Assembly (NCBI RefSeq): GCF_004138205.1
Contig: NZ_RXNQ01000011.1
Coordinates: 186,001-250,000, forward strand
DNA length: 64,000 bases
Direction: 5' to 3'
Origin: Pedobacter sp. SYP-B3415
GTDB lineage: Bacteria; Bacteroidota; Bacteroidia; Sphingobacteriales; Sphingobacteriaceae
Shown here: positions 42,760 to 51,893 of the stretch, in pieces
Position numbering within the stretch: position 1 is the first letter of the stretch
How the letters are laid out: each line of letters begins with the position of its first letter
The notes under the pieces: generated by a model
The model's database searches: none
What the model was told of the DNA's origin: nothing
What the model saw: the letters and a program-made list of their open reading frames with translations, nothing else
Translations under genes and position numbers: made by a program

Positions 42760-45180
42760 ATGTTAAGACTTAACCTGCGCATTGCGCTAAGAAATCTGTT
42801 AAAAAATAAGGCGTACGCGGCAATCAATGTTTTGGGACTTACGCTTGGTCTCACGGCATTCATCCTGTTGCTGCTGTATATTGACCACGAGCGCAGCTAC
42901 GACCAGTGGTCACCTGATCTGAAAAATGTTTACCAGGTGCGTGAACGTCACGATTTTGCCACGCCAGACAATAGGGAGCACTGGCAGGACATTGTCGACA
43001 GCAGGGCAGCGATGTTGCTCCAGGAAAAAGTACCGGCGGTGCTGGCGGCTACACGTGTAGACAGTGACTGGGGCGGCGATGGTTTTTCTGTTCGTCCGGG
43101 AGATGGGCAGCCGCGCATGATTAAAGGCATGCGCGATGCCGACCGCAACTTTTTCAGCGTTTTCTCTTATAAGTTTTTGTACGGCGATCCTGCCGGCGCG
43201 ATAGATAAACCAGGTACGACCGTGCTGACCCGAAGCCTGGCTATAAAACTTTTCGGAACTGACCGCGCGCTCGGTAAAACAATCCGGGTTTTCAGGTGGC
43301 GAACTGATCCAGGCCACGTGCTGGCCGTTACAGGTATAATCGAGGAGCCAACAGGTCCGAAAAGCCTCGACATATCAGGTATCATGCACACGGGCGATAG
43401 GGATAAAGATCCTGCGCAGCTGGCAGCAAGCCGTTATTGCACCGTTTATGCGCGCTTAACCGGCGCGACAGATACGGCGGCTTTGAAAACAAATGTGGAC
43501 CGTATTTACCTGGAACACCGGAAGCGGATGTTTTCTGCCCGGAAAATTTCCTGGAAGGAATATACTGCAAAAGGCAATTATGCAGGAATGCGCCTGCTGC
43601 CGGTAGGCGATGTGCACGCAAATCCGCCATTTGGCGAAAACTGGATAGACCGGCTCAGACCGGTACTGCTGATCTCTGCATTTCTGTTTATTATATCTGT
43701 GATCAACTTCGTTAATCTGGCCACGGCTCAATCTGTTCAGCGCGCGAAAGAAGTTGGCGTAAAAAAGGTTTTGGGTGTCCATAAAAAGCAGCTCGTGTTC
43801 CAGTTTTTGTGTGAGGCGGGTCTTCAGGCATTATTATCCCTGTTTGCGTGCATCGCGCTTATAGAGCTCGTTCTGCCTGCCTTCAATGCACATTTTAATG
43901 TGAATCTGAACTTCTGGCAGCATCCGGATATCGTGTCGCTCGCTTTGCAGCTTATCATAGTGTTTATCCTTGTAACGCTGATAGCGGGAATTTACCCGGC
44001 ATTGGTTCTGGCTGGATATCACCCGGTCAGGGTCCTGAAGGGAAGTTATGAACATGGCCTGCGCGGACTACGGCTGCGGAATGCGCTGATTGTTTTCCAG
44101 TTTGTCATTTCTGTGATCTTTATCATTGCAGTTGGCGTTATGCAGATGCAGGCTAATTTTATTTCCAACCGGGATCTGGGTTTTGACAAGGACAAACTCA
44201 TTAATCTGCATACAAATTATGCGGAAGACTTCGCCGTCCGGCTGCGCAGGTTACCGGGCGTTGCTTCTGTTTCTACCACGACTCAGGTCATGGGAAATGC
44301 TTTTAACGTTCCGGCAGAAATTGTGTACCGTGGCAAAAAGATCAGTCTGAGCACGGTGACAGTAAGTATGGACGCCCTCAGCACGCTGCAGGTACAGCTG
44401 CGTCAGGGCCGTCTTTTTTCCAGAGCGTATAAACAGGATACCATCAATTCAGTGGTGCTGAACGAAAGCGCTGCCAGATTGCTGGGCAGAAATGTGGTAG
44501 GGGAGCAATATGATATCCTGGGAGAAAACCAAAAGAACAGTTTCAGCATTATTGGCGTGATCAAAGATTACCACTACGACGGACTGGACAAAGCTGTTCT
44601 GCCTACTGTCTACAAGGTTACACAGCTGGGAGGGACCTCGTCAACGAACAACCTGCTTGTCCGGATCTCGGGGAACAATGAAAAGGCAGTGATGGCAGCT
44701 ATCAATGATGAATGGAAAAAGATGTATCCGGACTTTCCGATGCAGTCTGTGCCGGTTGCCCAATCAGTTGAAAAAGCGATGGAAGAAAACATGCGGCTCA
44801 AAAATCTGACGCTTGTGTTCAGCGGCCTGTCTGTCATGCTTTCGCTTCTCGGACTGTTTGCCTTATCCACGTTTACGGCGAAACGCCGCACCCGGGAAAT
44901 TGCTGTAAGAAAAGTGCTCGGCGCGTCAGATCTGCAGATCATATCCATGCTGAACCGCTCGTTCATTCTCCTGGTTGCGCTGGCGAACCTGATCGCCTGG
45001 CCGGTAGCTTATCTGCTTACAAGAAAATGGCTTGACAATTATGCCTATCGCATCGAGATGCCGCTGCTGCCATTTGTCTGTGCTACCGTCATTTCTATTT
45101 TGATCTGTCTGATCACCGTCAGCATTCAGGCAGGCCGCGCAGCGCAGGCTGACCCGGTAAAATCCTTAAAGTACGAATAA
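42760..45180 (+). CDS. FtsX/MacB-type ABC permease, paralogue 4
   Basis: An 806-residue paralogue starting MLRLNLRIALRNLLKNKAY, the most diverged of the four at its start and end (KSLKYE). The coupling helices are NLATAQSVQRAKEVGVKKVLG (parts) and REIAVRKVLGASDLQIIS. The first periplasmic domain is again unlike the others. It is followed 20 bp later by the second ATPase gene, so each end of the permease array has its own ATPase. Confidence 0.93.
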   Translation: MLRLNLRIALRNLLKNKAYAAINVLGLTLGLTAFILLLLYIDHERSYDQWSPDLKNVYQVRERHDFATPDNREHWQDIVDSRAAMLLQEKVPAVLAATRVDSDWGGDGFSVRPGDGQPRMIKGMRDADRNFFSVFSYKFLYGDPAGAIDKPGTTVLTRSLAIKLFGTDRALGKTIRVFRWRTDPGHVLAVTGIIEEPTGPKSLDISGIMHTGDRDKDPAQLAASRYCTVYARLTGATDTAALKTNVDRIYLEHRKRMFSARKISWKEYTAKGNYAGMRLLPVGDVHANPPFGENWIDRLRPVLLISAFLFIISVINFVNLATAQSVQRAKEVGVKKVLGVHKKQLVFQFLCEAGLQALLSLFACIALIELVLPAFNAHFNVNLNFWQHPDIVSLALQLIIVFILVTLIAGIYPALVLAGYHPVRVLKGSYEHGLRGLRLRNALIVFQFVISVIFIIAVGVMQMQANFISNRDLGFDKDKLINLHTNYAEDFAVRLRRLPGVASVSTTTQVMGNAFNVPAEIVYRGKKISLSTVTVSMDALSTLQVQLRQGRLFSRAYKQDTINSVVLNESAARLLGRNVVGEQYDILGENQKNSFSIIGVIKDYHYDGLDKAVLPTVYKVTQLGGTSSTNNLLVRISGNNEKAVMAAINDEWKKMYPDFPMQSVPVAQSVEKAMEENMRLKNLTLVFSGLSVMLSLLGLFALSTFTAKRRTREIAVRKVLGASDLQIISMLNRSFILLVALANLIAWPVAYLLTRKWLDNYAYRIEMPLLPFVCATVISILICLITVSIQAGRAAQADPVKSLKYE

Positions 45181-45200
45181 TACCTCTGAACTAATCTGAT

Positions 45201-45890
45201 ATGATCGAACTGACTAATATTGAAAAATACCACGCCAATAAAGGGGTGAAACATTATGTACTGCGACATGTTACTGCAAAGATCAATGCAGGCGAGTTTG
45301 TTTCAGTGATGGGGCCTTCGGGAGCGGGTAAATCGACCCTGCTGAATATACTGGGTATGCTTGAAGAACCTACCTATGGCAGCTACCGGTTTATGGGTGA
45401 AGATGTTACTTCGTTAAACGAAAGGAAGCGGATTGAACTGTACAGAAACCACATTGGTTTTGTATTTCAGGCCTATCACCTGATCGATGAGATGACCGTA
45501 CAGGAAAACATCGAGGCGCCGCTGATGTATAAAAAGGTGCCGTCTGCCGAACGCAAAAGCCGGGTCGCAGACATGCTTGACCGTTTTAATATGGTTGCAA
45601 AAAAAGATCTTTTTCCAAATCAACTAAGCGGCGGCCAGCAGCAGCTGGTTGGAATAGCAAGGGCTCTGGTTGCCCAGCCAGGCCTGATCCTGGCAGACGA
45701 GCCTACGGGCAATCTGCAGTCTGTTCAGGCGGCCGAAATTATGGATCTGTTCCGTAAACTGAATAAAGAAGAGGGGATTACGATCATACAGGTAACGCAT
45801 TCCGAAAAGAACGCTGAATACGGGAACCGGATTCTGACCATCGAAGATGGTGTTGTCAAAGATGACCAGGTATTGAGCGCACTGATCTAG
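45201..45890 (+). CDS. ABC transporter ATP-binding protein with altered D-loop
   Basis: A 229-residue paralogue of the ATPase at 34676. Walker A (GPSGAGKS), Q-loop (FVFQAYHLI), Walker B ([10 protein letters not shown]) and H-loop (QVTHSE) are intact, but the D-loop reads NLQS where the family has NLDS, and the signature is [10 protein letters not shown] instead of LSGGQQQRV. Such changes reduce or bias hydrolysis in ABC dimers, so it may form an asymmetric heterodimer with the first ATPase. Last gene of the sigma-54 operon. Confidence 0.9.
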   Translation: MIELTNIEKYHANKGVKHYVLRHVTAKINAGEFVSVMGPSGAGKSTLLNILGMLEEPTYGSYRFMGEDVTSLNERKRIELYRNHIGFVFQAYHLIDEMTVQENIEAPLMYKKVPSAERKSRVADMLDRFNMVAKKDLFPNQLSGGQQQLVGIARALVAQPGLILADEPTGNLQSVQAAEIMDLFRKLNKEEGITIIQVTHSEKNAEYGNRILTIEDGVVKDDQVLSALI

Positions 45891-45980
45891 CAGATCTGGA
45901 TTGTTATTCTGGTTCTTCAGACGCCTGCATGATGATCATGATAGCCTGCAAAACCATGCAGTTTTGTAACTTGCGCGCTC

Positions 45981-46781
45981 ATGATGATCAGAAGTTTTAC
46001 CGATCAGCTCGGCCGGCAGGTCGATGTTCCCTTTCCGCCGCGAAAAATCGTCTCGGTTGTTCCATCAATCACCGAACTACTTTTCGATATCGGCCTTGAT
46101 GAGGAAGTTGCCGGTGTGACGAAGTTTTGTATCCACCCGATCGGGAAGTTTGCCGGGAGACCAAAGGTCGGTGGTACGAAGAAGCTTGACCTGGCTCTGA
46201 TCAGTGCCATTGAACCGGATCTCATCATTGCAAATAGAGAAGAAAACACCCGTTCAGATATCGAAGCACTTGCTGCACGCTTTCCGGTTTGGGTGAGCGA
46301 TATTGATACGGTGGATGAAAGTCTTCATGCAATCGGCGAGATTGGCAGCCTGGTAGACCGGCAGCCTGAGGCCGCTTACCTTGTGCATCTTATTTCTGCA
46401 GGGTACAGGGATCTTTCGCTGCTGGCGGCAGAGCACCGCCTGCATATCAACACGCTTTACCTGATCTGGCGAAAACCCTGGATGGCTGCGGGAAAAGATA
46501 CATTTATCGATTCGGTCATGATGCACAACGGCTTGTATAACGCGGTTGCAGAAACGCGCTACCCGGCGCTCGCTGTCGCAGATCTTCAGCGGATCGATCC
46601 GGAGCTTGTGCTGCTTTCCTCAGAACCGTTTCCTTTTGGCGAGGTGCACGTAGCGGAACTTCAACAGATTTTGCCGCGTGCGCGCATCATGCTCGTTGAC
46701 GGCGAAATGTTCAGCTGGTACGGAAGCCGGATGGTTAAAGCCGTGCAGTATTTTTTCGAATGGCAGAAACAACTCGGGTAA
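45981..46781 (+). CDS. Helical-backbone metal/cobalamin-binding protein (BtuF-like)
   Basis: A 266-residue periplasmic-binding-protein fold of the cluster A/TroA type (PRKIVSVVPSITELLFDIGL, VGGTKKLDLALISAIEPDLI and ALAVADLQRIDPELVLLSSEP, each given in part). Relatives bind cobalamin, haem or ferric siderophores. It lacks a signal peptide and no permease genes are next to it, so it may be a cytosolic member such as those near corrinoid-salvage genes. The start could be 45981 or the next ATG at 45984. Confidence 0.85.
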   Translation: MMIRSFTDQLGRQVDVPFPPRKIVSVVPSITELLFDIGLDEEVAGVTKFCIHPIGKFAGRPKVGGTKKLDLALISAIEPDLIIANREENTRSDIEALAARFPVWVSDIDTVDESLHAIGEIGSLVDRQPEAAYLVHLISAGYRDLSLLAAEHRLHINTLYLIWRKPWMAAGKDTFIDSVMMHNGLYNAVAETRYPALAVADLQRIDPELVLLSSEPFPFGEVHVAELQQILPRARIMLVDGEMFSWYGSRMVKAVQYFFEWQKQLG

Positions 46782-46831
46782 ATTTAAGTGCCTGATAATC
46801 TTATAACAACAAGATATATTAAAGTTTTTTT

Positions 46832-46861
46832 TTTGAAAAGCGCATTCAACTGCTATCTTTG
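46832..46861 (+). promoter_or_regulatory. Promoter of tRNA-Leu
   Basis: TTTG at 46832-46835, 18 nt, TATCTTTG at 46854-46861; the mature tRNA begins at 46883. A near-perfect Bacteroidota consensus on a stable RNA gene. Confidence 0.75.
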
Positions 46862-46882
46862 CAGTCCGAAACAATCCTAACT

Positions 46883-46964
46883 GCGGAAGTGGCGTAATTG
46901 GTAGCCGCACCAGACTTAGGATCTGGCGCTTCACGGCGTGGGGGTTCGAGTCCCTTCTTCCGCA
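46883..46964 (+). tRNA. tRNA-Leu (anticodon UAG)
   Basis: The acceptor stem GCGGAAG pairs with CTTCCGC, with discriminator A at 46964 and no encoded CCA. The anticodon stem CCAGA/TCTGG encloses CTTAGGA, giving anticodon TAG, which reads CUN leucine codons. The long variable arm (CGCTTCACGGCG) and GGTTCGAGTCC T-arm fit tRNA-Leu, total 82 nt. Confidence 0.95.
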
Positions 46965-47104
46965 CATGTTTTGATATCCTGGCCGCACCGGCCGGGATTT
47001 TTTTTGCGCTGTTTTTTGGTAGTCGGCGCAGGGCGGGAAAGTCAAAAGTGGAACGTAGAAAGAAAAGGATCGAGGGCATTTTCGCAAAGAATTGCGATGG
47101 AGAG

Positions 47105-47749
47105 CTAATGATCGCCGGAGAGTGCTAAGCCAAAGTCATCTTTGATGAAAAGCCATTGTTTCCCCCGCAGGCAAATAGGATCGAAATCTGTATCTGCAGT
47201 CTGAAAGTCTGTGAAGTTTTGTAAAATCAGGCTTTCGTCGTGTGTCCATTCGGATCGTTGCCGATGCAATTCAATCATTTCGCTGATCGTATAACGTTCA
47301 AGTAACTCGTGCAGGTCCCAGAAATCTTTCTTTCGCCCTCCGCGTTGAACGATATCAACTTTCATTGCTATGATTTCTTCCAGACTGGCCATCCTGATAC
47401 CCTCAGACACGACGGCCGGTCGAAAGAAAGGGTCCATGGCATAATACAAATCAAGTTTTATCATTTTGCAAGCTTCGCGCCCGATCAGATATGATTTACC
47501 AAGTCCCGGATTTACGCCAAAATCACTTTCTATGTATTCAAAAGTATTTTTCAGGAAATGGTCTATGCTATCAAAATTGACAGAACGATAAGGTGCATCT
47601 GTAAACAGGTCGATGTCGATTGAAATTCTGTGGCCTAACTGCAGGCTTAATGCAGTGCCGCCAACCAGCCTGAATTCAGCCAGTTCTGAAGCCCCCATCA
47701 GCTTCATTAAACTGTATCGCAGGTCATCGTTAACTGTATTCCAAAACAT
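47105..47749 (-). CDS. AbiEii/AbiGii-type nucleotidyltransferase toxin
   Basis: A 214-residue nucleotidyltransferase. The signature GGTALSLQLGHRISIDIDLF lies at 30-49 with the catalytic aspartates D45 and D47, followed by IRMASLEEIIAMKVDIVQRGGRKKDFWDLHELL (in parts), both hallmarks of the AbiEii family. Characterised relatives modify tRNA or other targets and block growth or phage. It lies 2 bp downstream of its putative antitoxin gene. It differs from the classical AbiE pair in having a helix-turn-helix partner instead of AbiEi. Confidence 0.9.
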   Translation of the reverse strand: MFWNTVNDDLRYSLMKLMGASELAEFRLVGGTALSLQLGHRISIDIDLFTDAPYRSVNFDSIDHFLKNTFEYIESDFGVNPGLGKSYLIGREACKMIKLDLYYAMDPFFRPAVVSEGIRMASLEEIIAMKVDIVQRGGRKKDFWDLHELLERYTISEMIELHRQRSEWTHDESLILQNFTDFQTADTDFDPICLRGKQWLFIKDDFGLALSGDH

Positions 47750-47751
47750 AG

Positions 47752-48258
47752 TTAAGACTTTCTACCTGGTTTTTCAACCGTGATACGGTTCCCGCCCAGT
47801 TCGCTTTCCCCGGTAACTTCTCTGATTTTATCACTTCCGTAGTACTGCAAAATGGCTTCCTTTTCAGCCTCATTTCCTCTTTCAAACACGCGCTGTATAA
47901 TCGCCTTGTACTGAGCCGCCCAATCCAGTTTCGTTATATCCGTGTCCCAGAATAAAGCCTTCCTGAATACACTGAGCTCAGGATGGTCCCGAACTTCCAT
48001 TCTGATTTTTTCCTGGGTAATTGCCCAGTATGCTTGTAGAACAAGCATGGTGCCGTCCTCATAACCAAGTGCGCGGTCGATTTTTAAAGAAATCTCAGGA
48101 GTTAAGCTTCTCTTACCTTTTGTGATAGCAGAAATTGTTTGCGGATATTCTGGTAAAGAAAGCGCAAACGGCCCCTTTCTTATTTTACGCCTTTTAAGCT
48201 CCCGGTCCAGGATCAGGCCCGGATGAATACCTTTGAATTTTTTCAGCGTCTCTTCCAT
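47752..48258 (-). CDS. HigA/XRE-like antitoxin
   Basis: A 168-residue protein with an N-terminal helix-turn-helix (HPGLILDRELKRRKIRKGPF, then QTISAITKGKRSLTPEISLK) as in HigA-type plasmid-maintenance antidotes, and a C-terminal helical part (FERGNEAEKEAILQYYG) of unknown role. It is the upstream gene of the AbiEii toxin and likely represses its own promoter: an 18-bp perfect palindrome sits just before the ATG. The -7 box lies 4 nt upstream of the ATG, so the transcript may be leaderless. Confidence 0.82.
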   Translation of the reverse strand: MEETLKKFKGIHPGLILDRELKRRKIRKGPFALSLPEYPQTISAITKGKRSLTPEISLKIDRALGYEDGTMLVLQAYWAITQEKIRMEVRDHPELSVFRKALFWDTDITKLDWAAQYKAIIQRVFERGNEAEKEAILQYYGSDKIREVTGESELGGNRITVEKPGRKS

Positions 48259-48262
48259 GTAT

Positions 48263-48301
48263 CAAATATAAACAAATTTGTTTATTTATACTTGTTTATT
48301 T
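48263..48301 (-). promoter_or_regulatory. Promoter and operator of the toxin-antitoxin pair
   Basis: On the minus strand TATATTTG (48263-48270) is a -7 box 4 nt from the ATG. It overlaps an 18-bp perfect palindrome, ATAAACAAATTTGTTTAT (48268-48285). The half site TTGTTTATTT occurs at 48278-48287 and again at 48292-48301. A repressor bound there would cover the promoter. Confidence 0.65.
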
Positions 48302-48344
48302 CATGGTTGTAAGGCTAAGCTGAATAGTATAAGGCAGAATGTAA

Positions 48345-48484
48345 AAATGGCTACGCTCAGGTCGCTTCTTTTTGTTAAAAAGCAGGAGCTCCTGCGGCGG
48401 TGAGCGGCCCGATACCACAGCTCACATGTATTGGATAGCGTGGGGCTATAGACTTTCGTAAAAACTTACACCGGACAACAATGA
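48345..48484. repeat. Right-hand part of the TTGTCCGG-bounded repeat element
   Basis: It matches only the last 140 bp of the 15-16 kb elements: GCTTCTTTTT, GCGGCGGTGAGCGG, GGGGCTATAGACTTTCG and the terminus CCGGACAACAATGA (48471-48484). The left part and the left terminus are absent, so this is a truncated copy. Confidence 0.75.
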
Positions 48485-48531
48485 CTCATCATCCTTGATG
48501 CAGAAACCAACAATTAAACCACTCAAATTTT

Positions 48532-48987
48532 CTAGCTCTTCCTGCCTGACAGCCTGATCGCGCCAATAACCAGGTTAAGCAGTAGCAAAGCCTGACCGGC
48601 AATAAATACGATGGTTAGCAAGAAAAAAACTTTGTTGTCCGCCGCAGGCGTAATGAAGGCTTCCTCGCTATTGAAACCGCCTATTCTTCCCAGTACATAG
48701 ATAACCGGAACAAGCGTTAAAAGCAGGTGCGCAACTGCAAGCCGGTTCAAAAATGGCGTGCGGCCGTTTATCCGGTACACAAGACAGCAAAGAAGCAGGT
48801 AAAGGCCCGTTGCATGATAAAATGTTCGCTTGGAAAGAATGTGATAAGTGTCAAACATGTTCACATCAAACGCTGCCTTACGCGGAATGAAAAATGAGAG
48901 GGCGAGAATAGAGAGGCCGGCGATCAGGATGATCCTGAGCATTTTTTTTCCAAGCGGCGAGGACGTAAAAGTTACCTTTTCTTTCAT
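48532..48987 (-). CDS. Small four-helix membrane protein
   Basis: A 151-residue membrane protein with four predicted helices (about 16-34, 59-74, 80-100, 117-143). DVNMFDTYHILSKRTFYHATG between helices 1 and 2 recalls the DTYfvvahfH loop of haem-copper oxidase subunit I, and small proteins of this type in the phylum are sometimes annotated as cytochrome oxidase-like; without the other haem ligands that resemblance may be only local. It stands alone, preceded by a promoterless-looking 160-bp region. Confidence 0.65.
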   Translation of the reverse strand: MKEKVTFTSSPLGKKMLRIILIAGLSILALSFFIPRKAAFDVNMFDTYHILSKRTFYHATGLYLLLCCLVYRINGRTPFLNRLAVAHLLLTLVPVIYVLGRIGGFNSEEAFITPAADNKVFFLLTIVFIAGQALLLLNLVIGAIRLSGRKS

Positions 48988-49159
48988 AAGAATATTCAGC
49001 CGGAAAGATACTGTTAAAGAAAAAATTTAAGCCATACCCTGCGGCTTTTTCATTTATTTGTTGCGTATTTCTGACAGGCAGCCGGGAATGTGAAATTACG
49101 GAAAAGCAGATATGCAGGAAAAATACTAGATTTGACCAAGCCCTAATAAAAATACATCC

Positions 49160-50359
49160 ATGGAAGACAACAATCCAATCCCCGAGCGGGAAAACGAACG
49201 TCTGTTGAGCCTCGCCGAGCTTGATCTTGATTACTCCGGTCTTAAGGAAAACTTCAAAGATCTTACTGAACTTGCTGCCCGGGTTGCCGGCACCGAGATA
49301 TCCCTGATCAATTTGATCGATTCATACACACAGTGGAGTATAGCCGGTCATGGTCTTGAAATAGACCAGATGCCGCGCGAAGACTCAGTTTGTCAGCACA
49401 CCATTATGGGCGAGCGCTCGTTTGAGGTTCCCGATCTGTCTAAAGACCCGAGATTTGCCGATAAGTTTTATGTAAGCGGACCGCTTGAACTGCGTTATTA
49501 TTTCGGGCTGCCGCTTGAAGTCGAGCCGGGAAAAGCTGTAGGCGCCCTGTGTGTACTCGACAGCCGCAAACAGGAACTCGACCCCGAAAAGGTCTCCCTG
49601 CTGCAGATCATTGCCAATGAAATAGTAAACCGCCTCAAATCTTATAAAGCAATCTATGACCTCAAAGAACAGGTTAAAAAGGTAGATGAAACGCGAAAGA
49701 AGGTTGCGCATGATATTCGCGGGCCGCTTGCAGGCATAATCGGGCTGTCAGAAATTATCAGTCAGCAGGGACAGGCAAACAAACTTGATGAGGTTCTTGA
49801 TTTCATATCAATGATCCATAAAAGCAGTAAATCGCTGCTTGACCTTGCCGATGAAATACTTTCAGACGAGCAGAGTAAGAGCCGTTCGGGCGATCAGTAT
49901 TTTAACATGCTCGTGCTTAAGGAAAAACTGCTCCGGTTATATGCCCCCCAGGCGCACGGAAAAAATATCGAACTGGAAATGCACATCAACCCTGAACGCG
50001 CATCGATCCCGTTTCCAAAGCCTAAACTTATGCAGGTAACCGGTAACCTGATTTCTAATGCCATAAAATTTACGCCCTCCGGCGGAAAAATTACAATCGA
50101 TCTGGATCTCTTATCAGATGTAGGCAGCCAAAAGCTGAAAATCCTGGTCATTGATACGGGTGAGGGTATGGAGCAGAAATTGATAGACGACATCATGCAG
50201 GGAACGGTACAAAGCCGTACAGGTACCTCAGGTGAGAAAGGATACGGCTTCGGCTTATCGCTCGTAAAACATCTTATTGACCAGCAGAAAGGACAGCTTA
50301 AAATCAGTTCTGTAAGGGGGCAGGGCTCAAGGTTTGAGGTGATCCTTCCGCTCGAGTAA
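49160..50359 (+). CDS. GAF-domain sensor histidine kinase
   Basis: A 399-residue cytosolic kinase. The GAF domain (about 15-160) carries the family SLINLIDSYTQWSIAGHGL, DSVCQHTI and YFGLPLEV...GALCVLDSR segments; a linker helix leads to HisKA with His184 (KVAHDIRGPLAGIIGLSEI) and HATPase (NLISNAIKFTPSGG, DTGEGM, GYGFGLSLV). The GAF may bind a small molecule or sense light or redox. TAGATTTG (49127-49134) is a likely -7 box 25 nt before the start. No response regulator gene is adjacent. Confidence 0.92.
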   Translation: MEDNNPIPERENERLLSLAELDLDYSGLKENFKDLTELAARVAGTEISLINLIDSYTQWSIAGHGLEIDQMPREDSVCQHTIMGERSFEVPDLSKDPRFADKFYVSGPLELRYYFGLPLEVEPGKAVGALCVLDSRKQELDPEKVSLLQIIANEIVNRLKSYKAIYDLKEQVKKVDETRKKVAHDIRGPLAGIIGLSEIISQQGQANKLDEVLDFISMIHKSSKSLLDLADEILSDEQSKSRSGDQYFNMLVLKEKLLRLYAPQAHGKNIELEMHINPERASIPFPKPKLMQVTGNLISNAIKFTPSGGKITIDLDLLSDVGSQKLKILVIDTGEGMEQKLIDDIMQGTVQSRTGTSGEKGYGFGLSLVKHLIDQQKGQLKISSVRGQGSRFEVILPLE

Positions 50360-50404
50360 CCCGCGAAGGTGGCGTACGGGCGCGTCCTTAAATTCGTTGT
50401 GTTC

Positions 50405-50435
50405 TTCGTTTAGCTGAATTTTTTTTATACTTTTG
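50405..50435 (+). promoter_or_regulatory. Likely promoter of the trigger factor gene
   Basis: TTCG (50405-50408), 19 nt, TACTTTTG (50428-50435). The -7 box is exact and the -33 box one base off. Confidence 0.6.
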
Positions 50436-50521
50436 CAACCCAATAAAATAGCCCCTCAAAGCGCTGATTTCCGGAAGGAAAGTAAGCGGGGGACTTGAAA
50501 AACAAAAAAGACTTCAACAGA

Positions 50522-51871
50522 ATGAATATCACACAGGAAAAGCAAGGCAACCTTGGTGCGATCGTAAAGATCAAGATCACACCTGAAGATTACACCCAAC
50601 GCGTAGATAAAGCGGTTAAAGAGCAGGCAAAAAAAGCCAATCTTCCCGGTTTTCGTAAAGGAATGGTTCCGCCGGCACATATCAAAAGAATGTATGGCAA
50701 AAGCATCCTGGTAGATGAGATCAATAACTTATTGAACGATACACTGAACGAATACATTGGTGAACAAAAGCTCGAAATTCTTGGTCAGCCTCTTCCTAAA
50801 ATGGACGATACCAAAGAATTTAATTGGGATGGCAATGATGAGTTCGAATTTGACTATGAGCTGGGTCTGGCTCCGGCTCTGAATGTTGAGATTACATCAG
50901 AAGACAAGTTCACTGGTTATGTAGTGAAAGCTGATCAGGAAACGCTTGACGGCCGTATCAAAAACATCCGTAAAAGCTACGGCAAAATGACCAACCCGGA
51001 AGTGGCGGAAGAAGGCGATGTACTTTGGGCAGAGCTGACACAACTTTCGCCAGACGGTTCAGTATTTGAAGGTGGTATCAGCAATACCGCGTCGATCCGT
51101 CTCGACCTGATTCTGGATCAGGAAATCCTGAAATCGCTCGTGGGCCTGAAAAAAGATGACGAGGTAAAGGTTGATCTGAAGAAAGCTTTCGAAGACGATG
51201 CACATCTTGCAAAAGTGCTGAACATCAGCGAAGATGATGCTAAGGAACTTAAATCAGACTTTAGAATCACTGTTAAAAATGTAAATCGTCTTGAAGAAGC
51301 TGATCTGAACCAGGAGTTTTTTGACAAGCTTTTCGGTGAGGGTACCGTAACTGACGAAGCCGGCTTTGTAGCAAAAATTACAGAGGAAGTTGAGGGCATG
51401 TTCAAACAGGATGCTGATCGTCAGCTTTCAAACGAGATCTACGAAAAACTGCTTCAAAAATATACACTCGAACTTCCGGATGAATTTTTGCGCCGGTGGT
51501 TAAAAGCTACCAACGAAAAACTGACTGACGAGGAGCTGGAGCAGGGTTATGACGATTTTGCAAAAAATCTTCGCTGGACACTGATCGAAAACAAGATCAT
51601 GAAAGATAACAACATCGAGATCAAATACGAAGATGTTTTCAAAACAGCGAAAGAACGTCTGGATACGCAGTTCCGCATGTACAGTCCGAGCCCGATGCCT
51701 GAAGATCAGCTTGCTCAATACACCGTACAGTTCCTGCAGGATAAAGAGAATGCGAACCGGATTTTCGAAGAAGTAAAGGCCATCAAAACGTTTGATTATA
51801 TCAAATCGGTAGCAACAATAGACGAGCAGGAGATCGACTATAAAAAGTTCAGCGAACTTAATAAAGCGTAG
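50522..51871 (+). CDS. tig: Trigger factor, ribosome-associated chaperone
   Basis: A 449-residue trigger factor that shields nascent chains and has peptidyl-prolyl isomerase ancestry. The ribosome-binding tail is visible in LPGFRKGMVPPAHIKRMYGK (GFRxGxxP signature, residues about 43-62), followed by a long helical arm domain and C-terminal helices. The central PPIase domain looks reduced or absent in this lineage. The start at 50522 (MNITQEKQ) is used; an in-frame TTG at 50495 lies nearer the promoter without a ribosome-binding site. It is followed by two hairpins, then clpP and clpX, the usual order. Confidence 0.95.
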   Translation: MNITQEKQGNLGAIVKIKITPEDYTQRVDKAVKEQAKKANLPGFRKGMVPPAHIKRMYGKSILVDEINNLLNDTLNEYIGEQKLEILGQPLPKMDDTKEFNWDGNDEFEFDYELGLAPALNVEITSEDKFTGYVVKADQETLDGRIKNIRKSYGKMTNPEVAEEGDVLWAELTQLSPDGSVFEGGISNTASIRLDLILDQEILKSLVGLKKDDEVKVDLKKAFEDDAHLAKVLNISEDDAKELKSDFRITVKNVNRLEEADLNQEFFDKLFGEGTVTDEAGFVAKITEEVEGMFKQDADRQLSNEIYEKLLQKYTLELPDEFLRRWLKATNEKLTDEELEQGYDDFAKNLRWTLIENKIMKDNNIEIKYEDVFKTAKERLDTQFRMYSPSPMPEDQLAQYTVQFLQDKENANRIFEEVKAIKTFDYIKSVATIDEQEIDYKKFSELNKA

Positions 51872-51893
51872 TCTTTGACAGGTTTATTTTAGC

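Noticed and set aside
45949..45970. TGCAAAAC...GTTTTGTA dyad after the second ATPase gene as terminator
   Set aside because: One mismatch, very A/T-rich stem and no proper T-run; too weak to call.
46620..47087. Minus-strand frame overlapping tRNA-Leu with GRRDSNPH
   Set aside because: It is antisense to the tRNA; this reading is a known annotation artefact.
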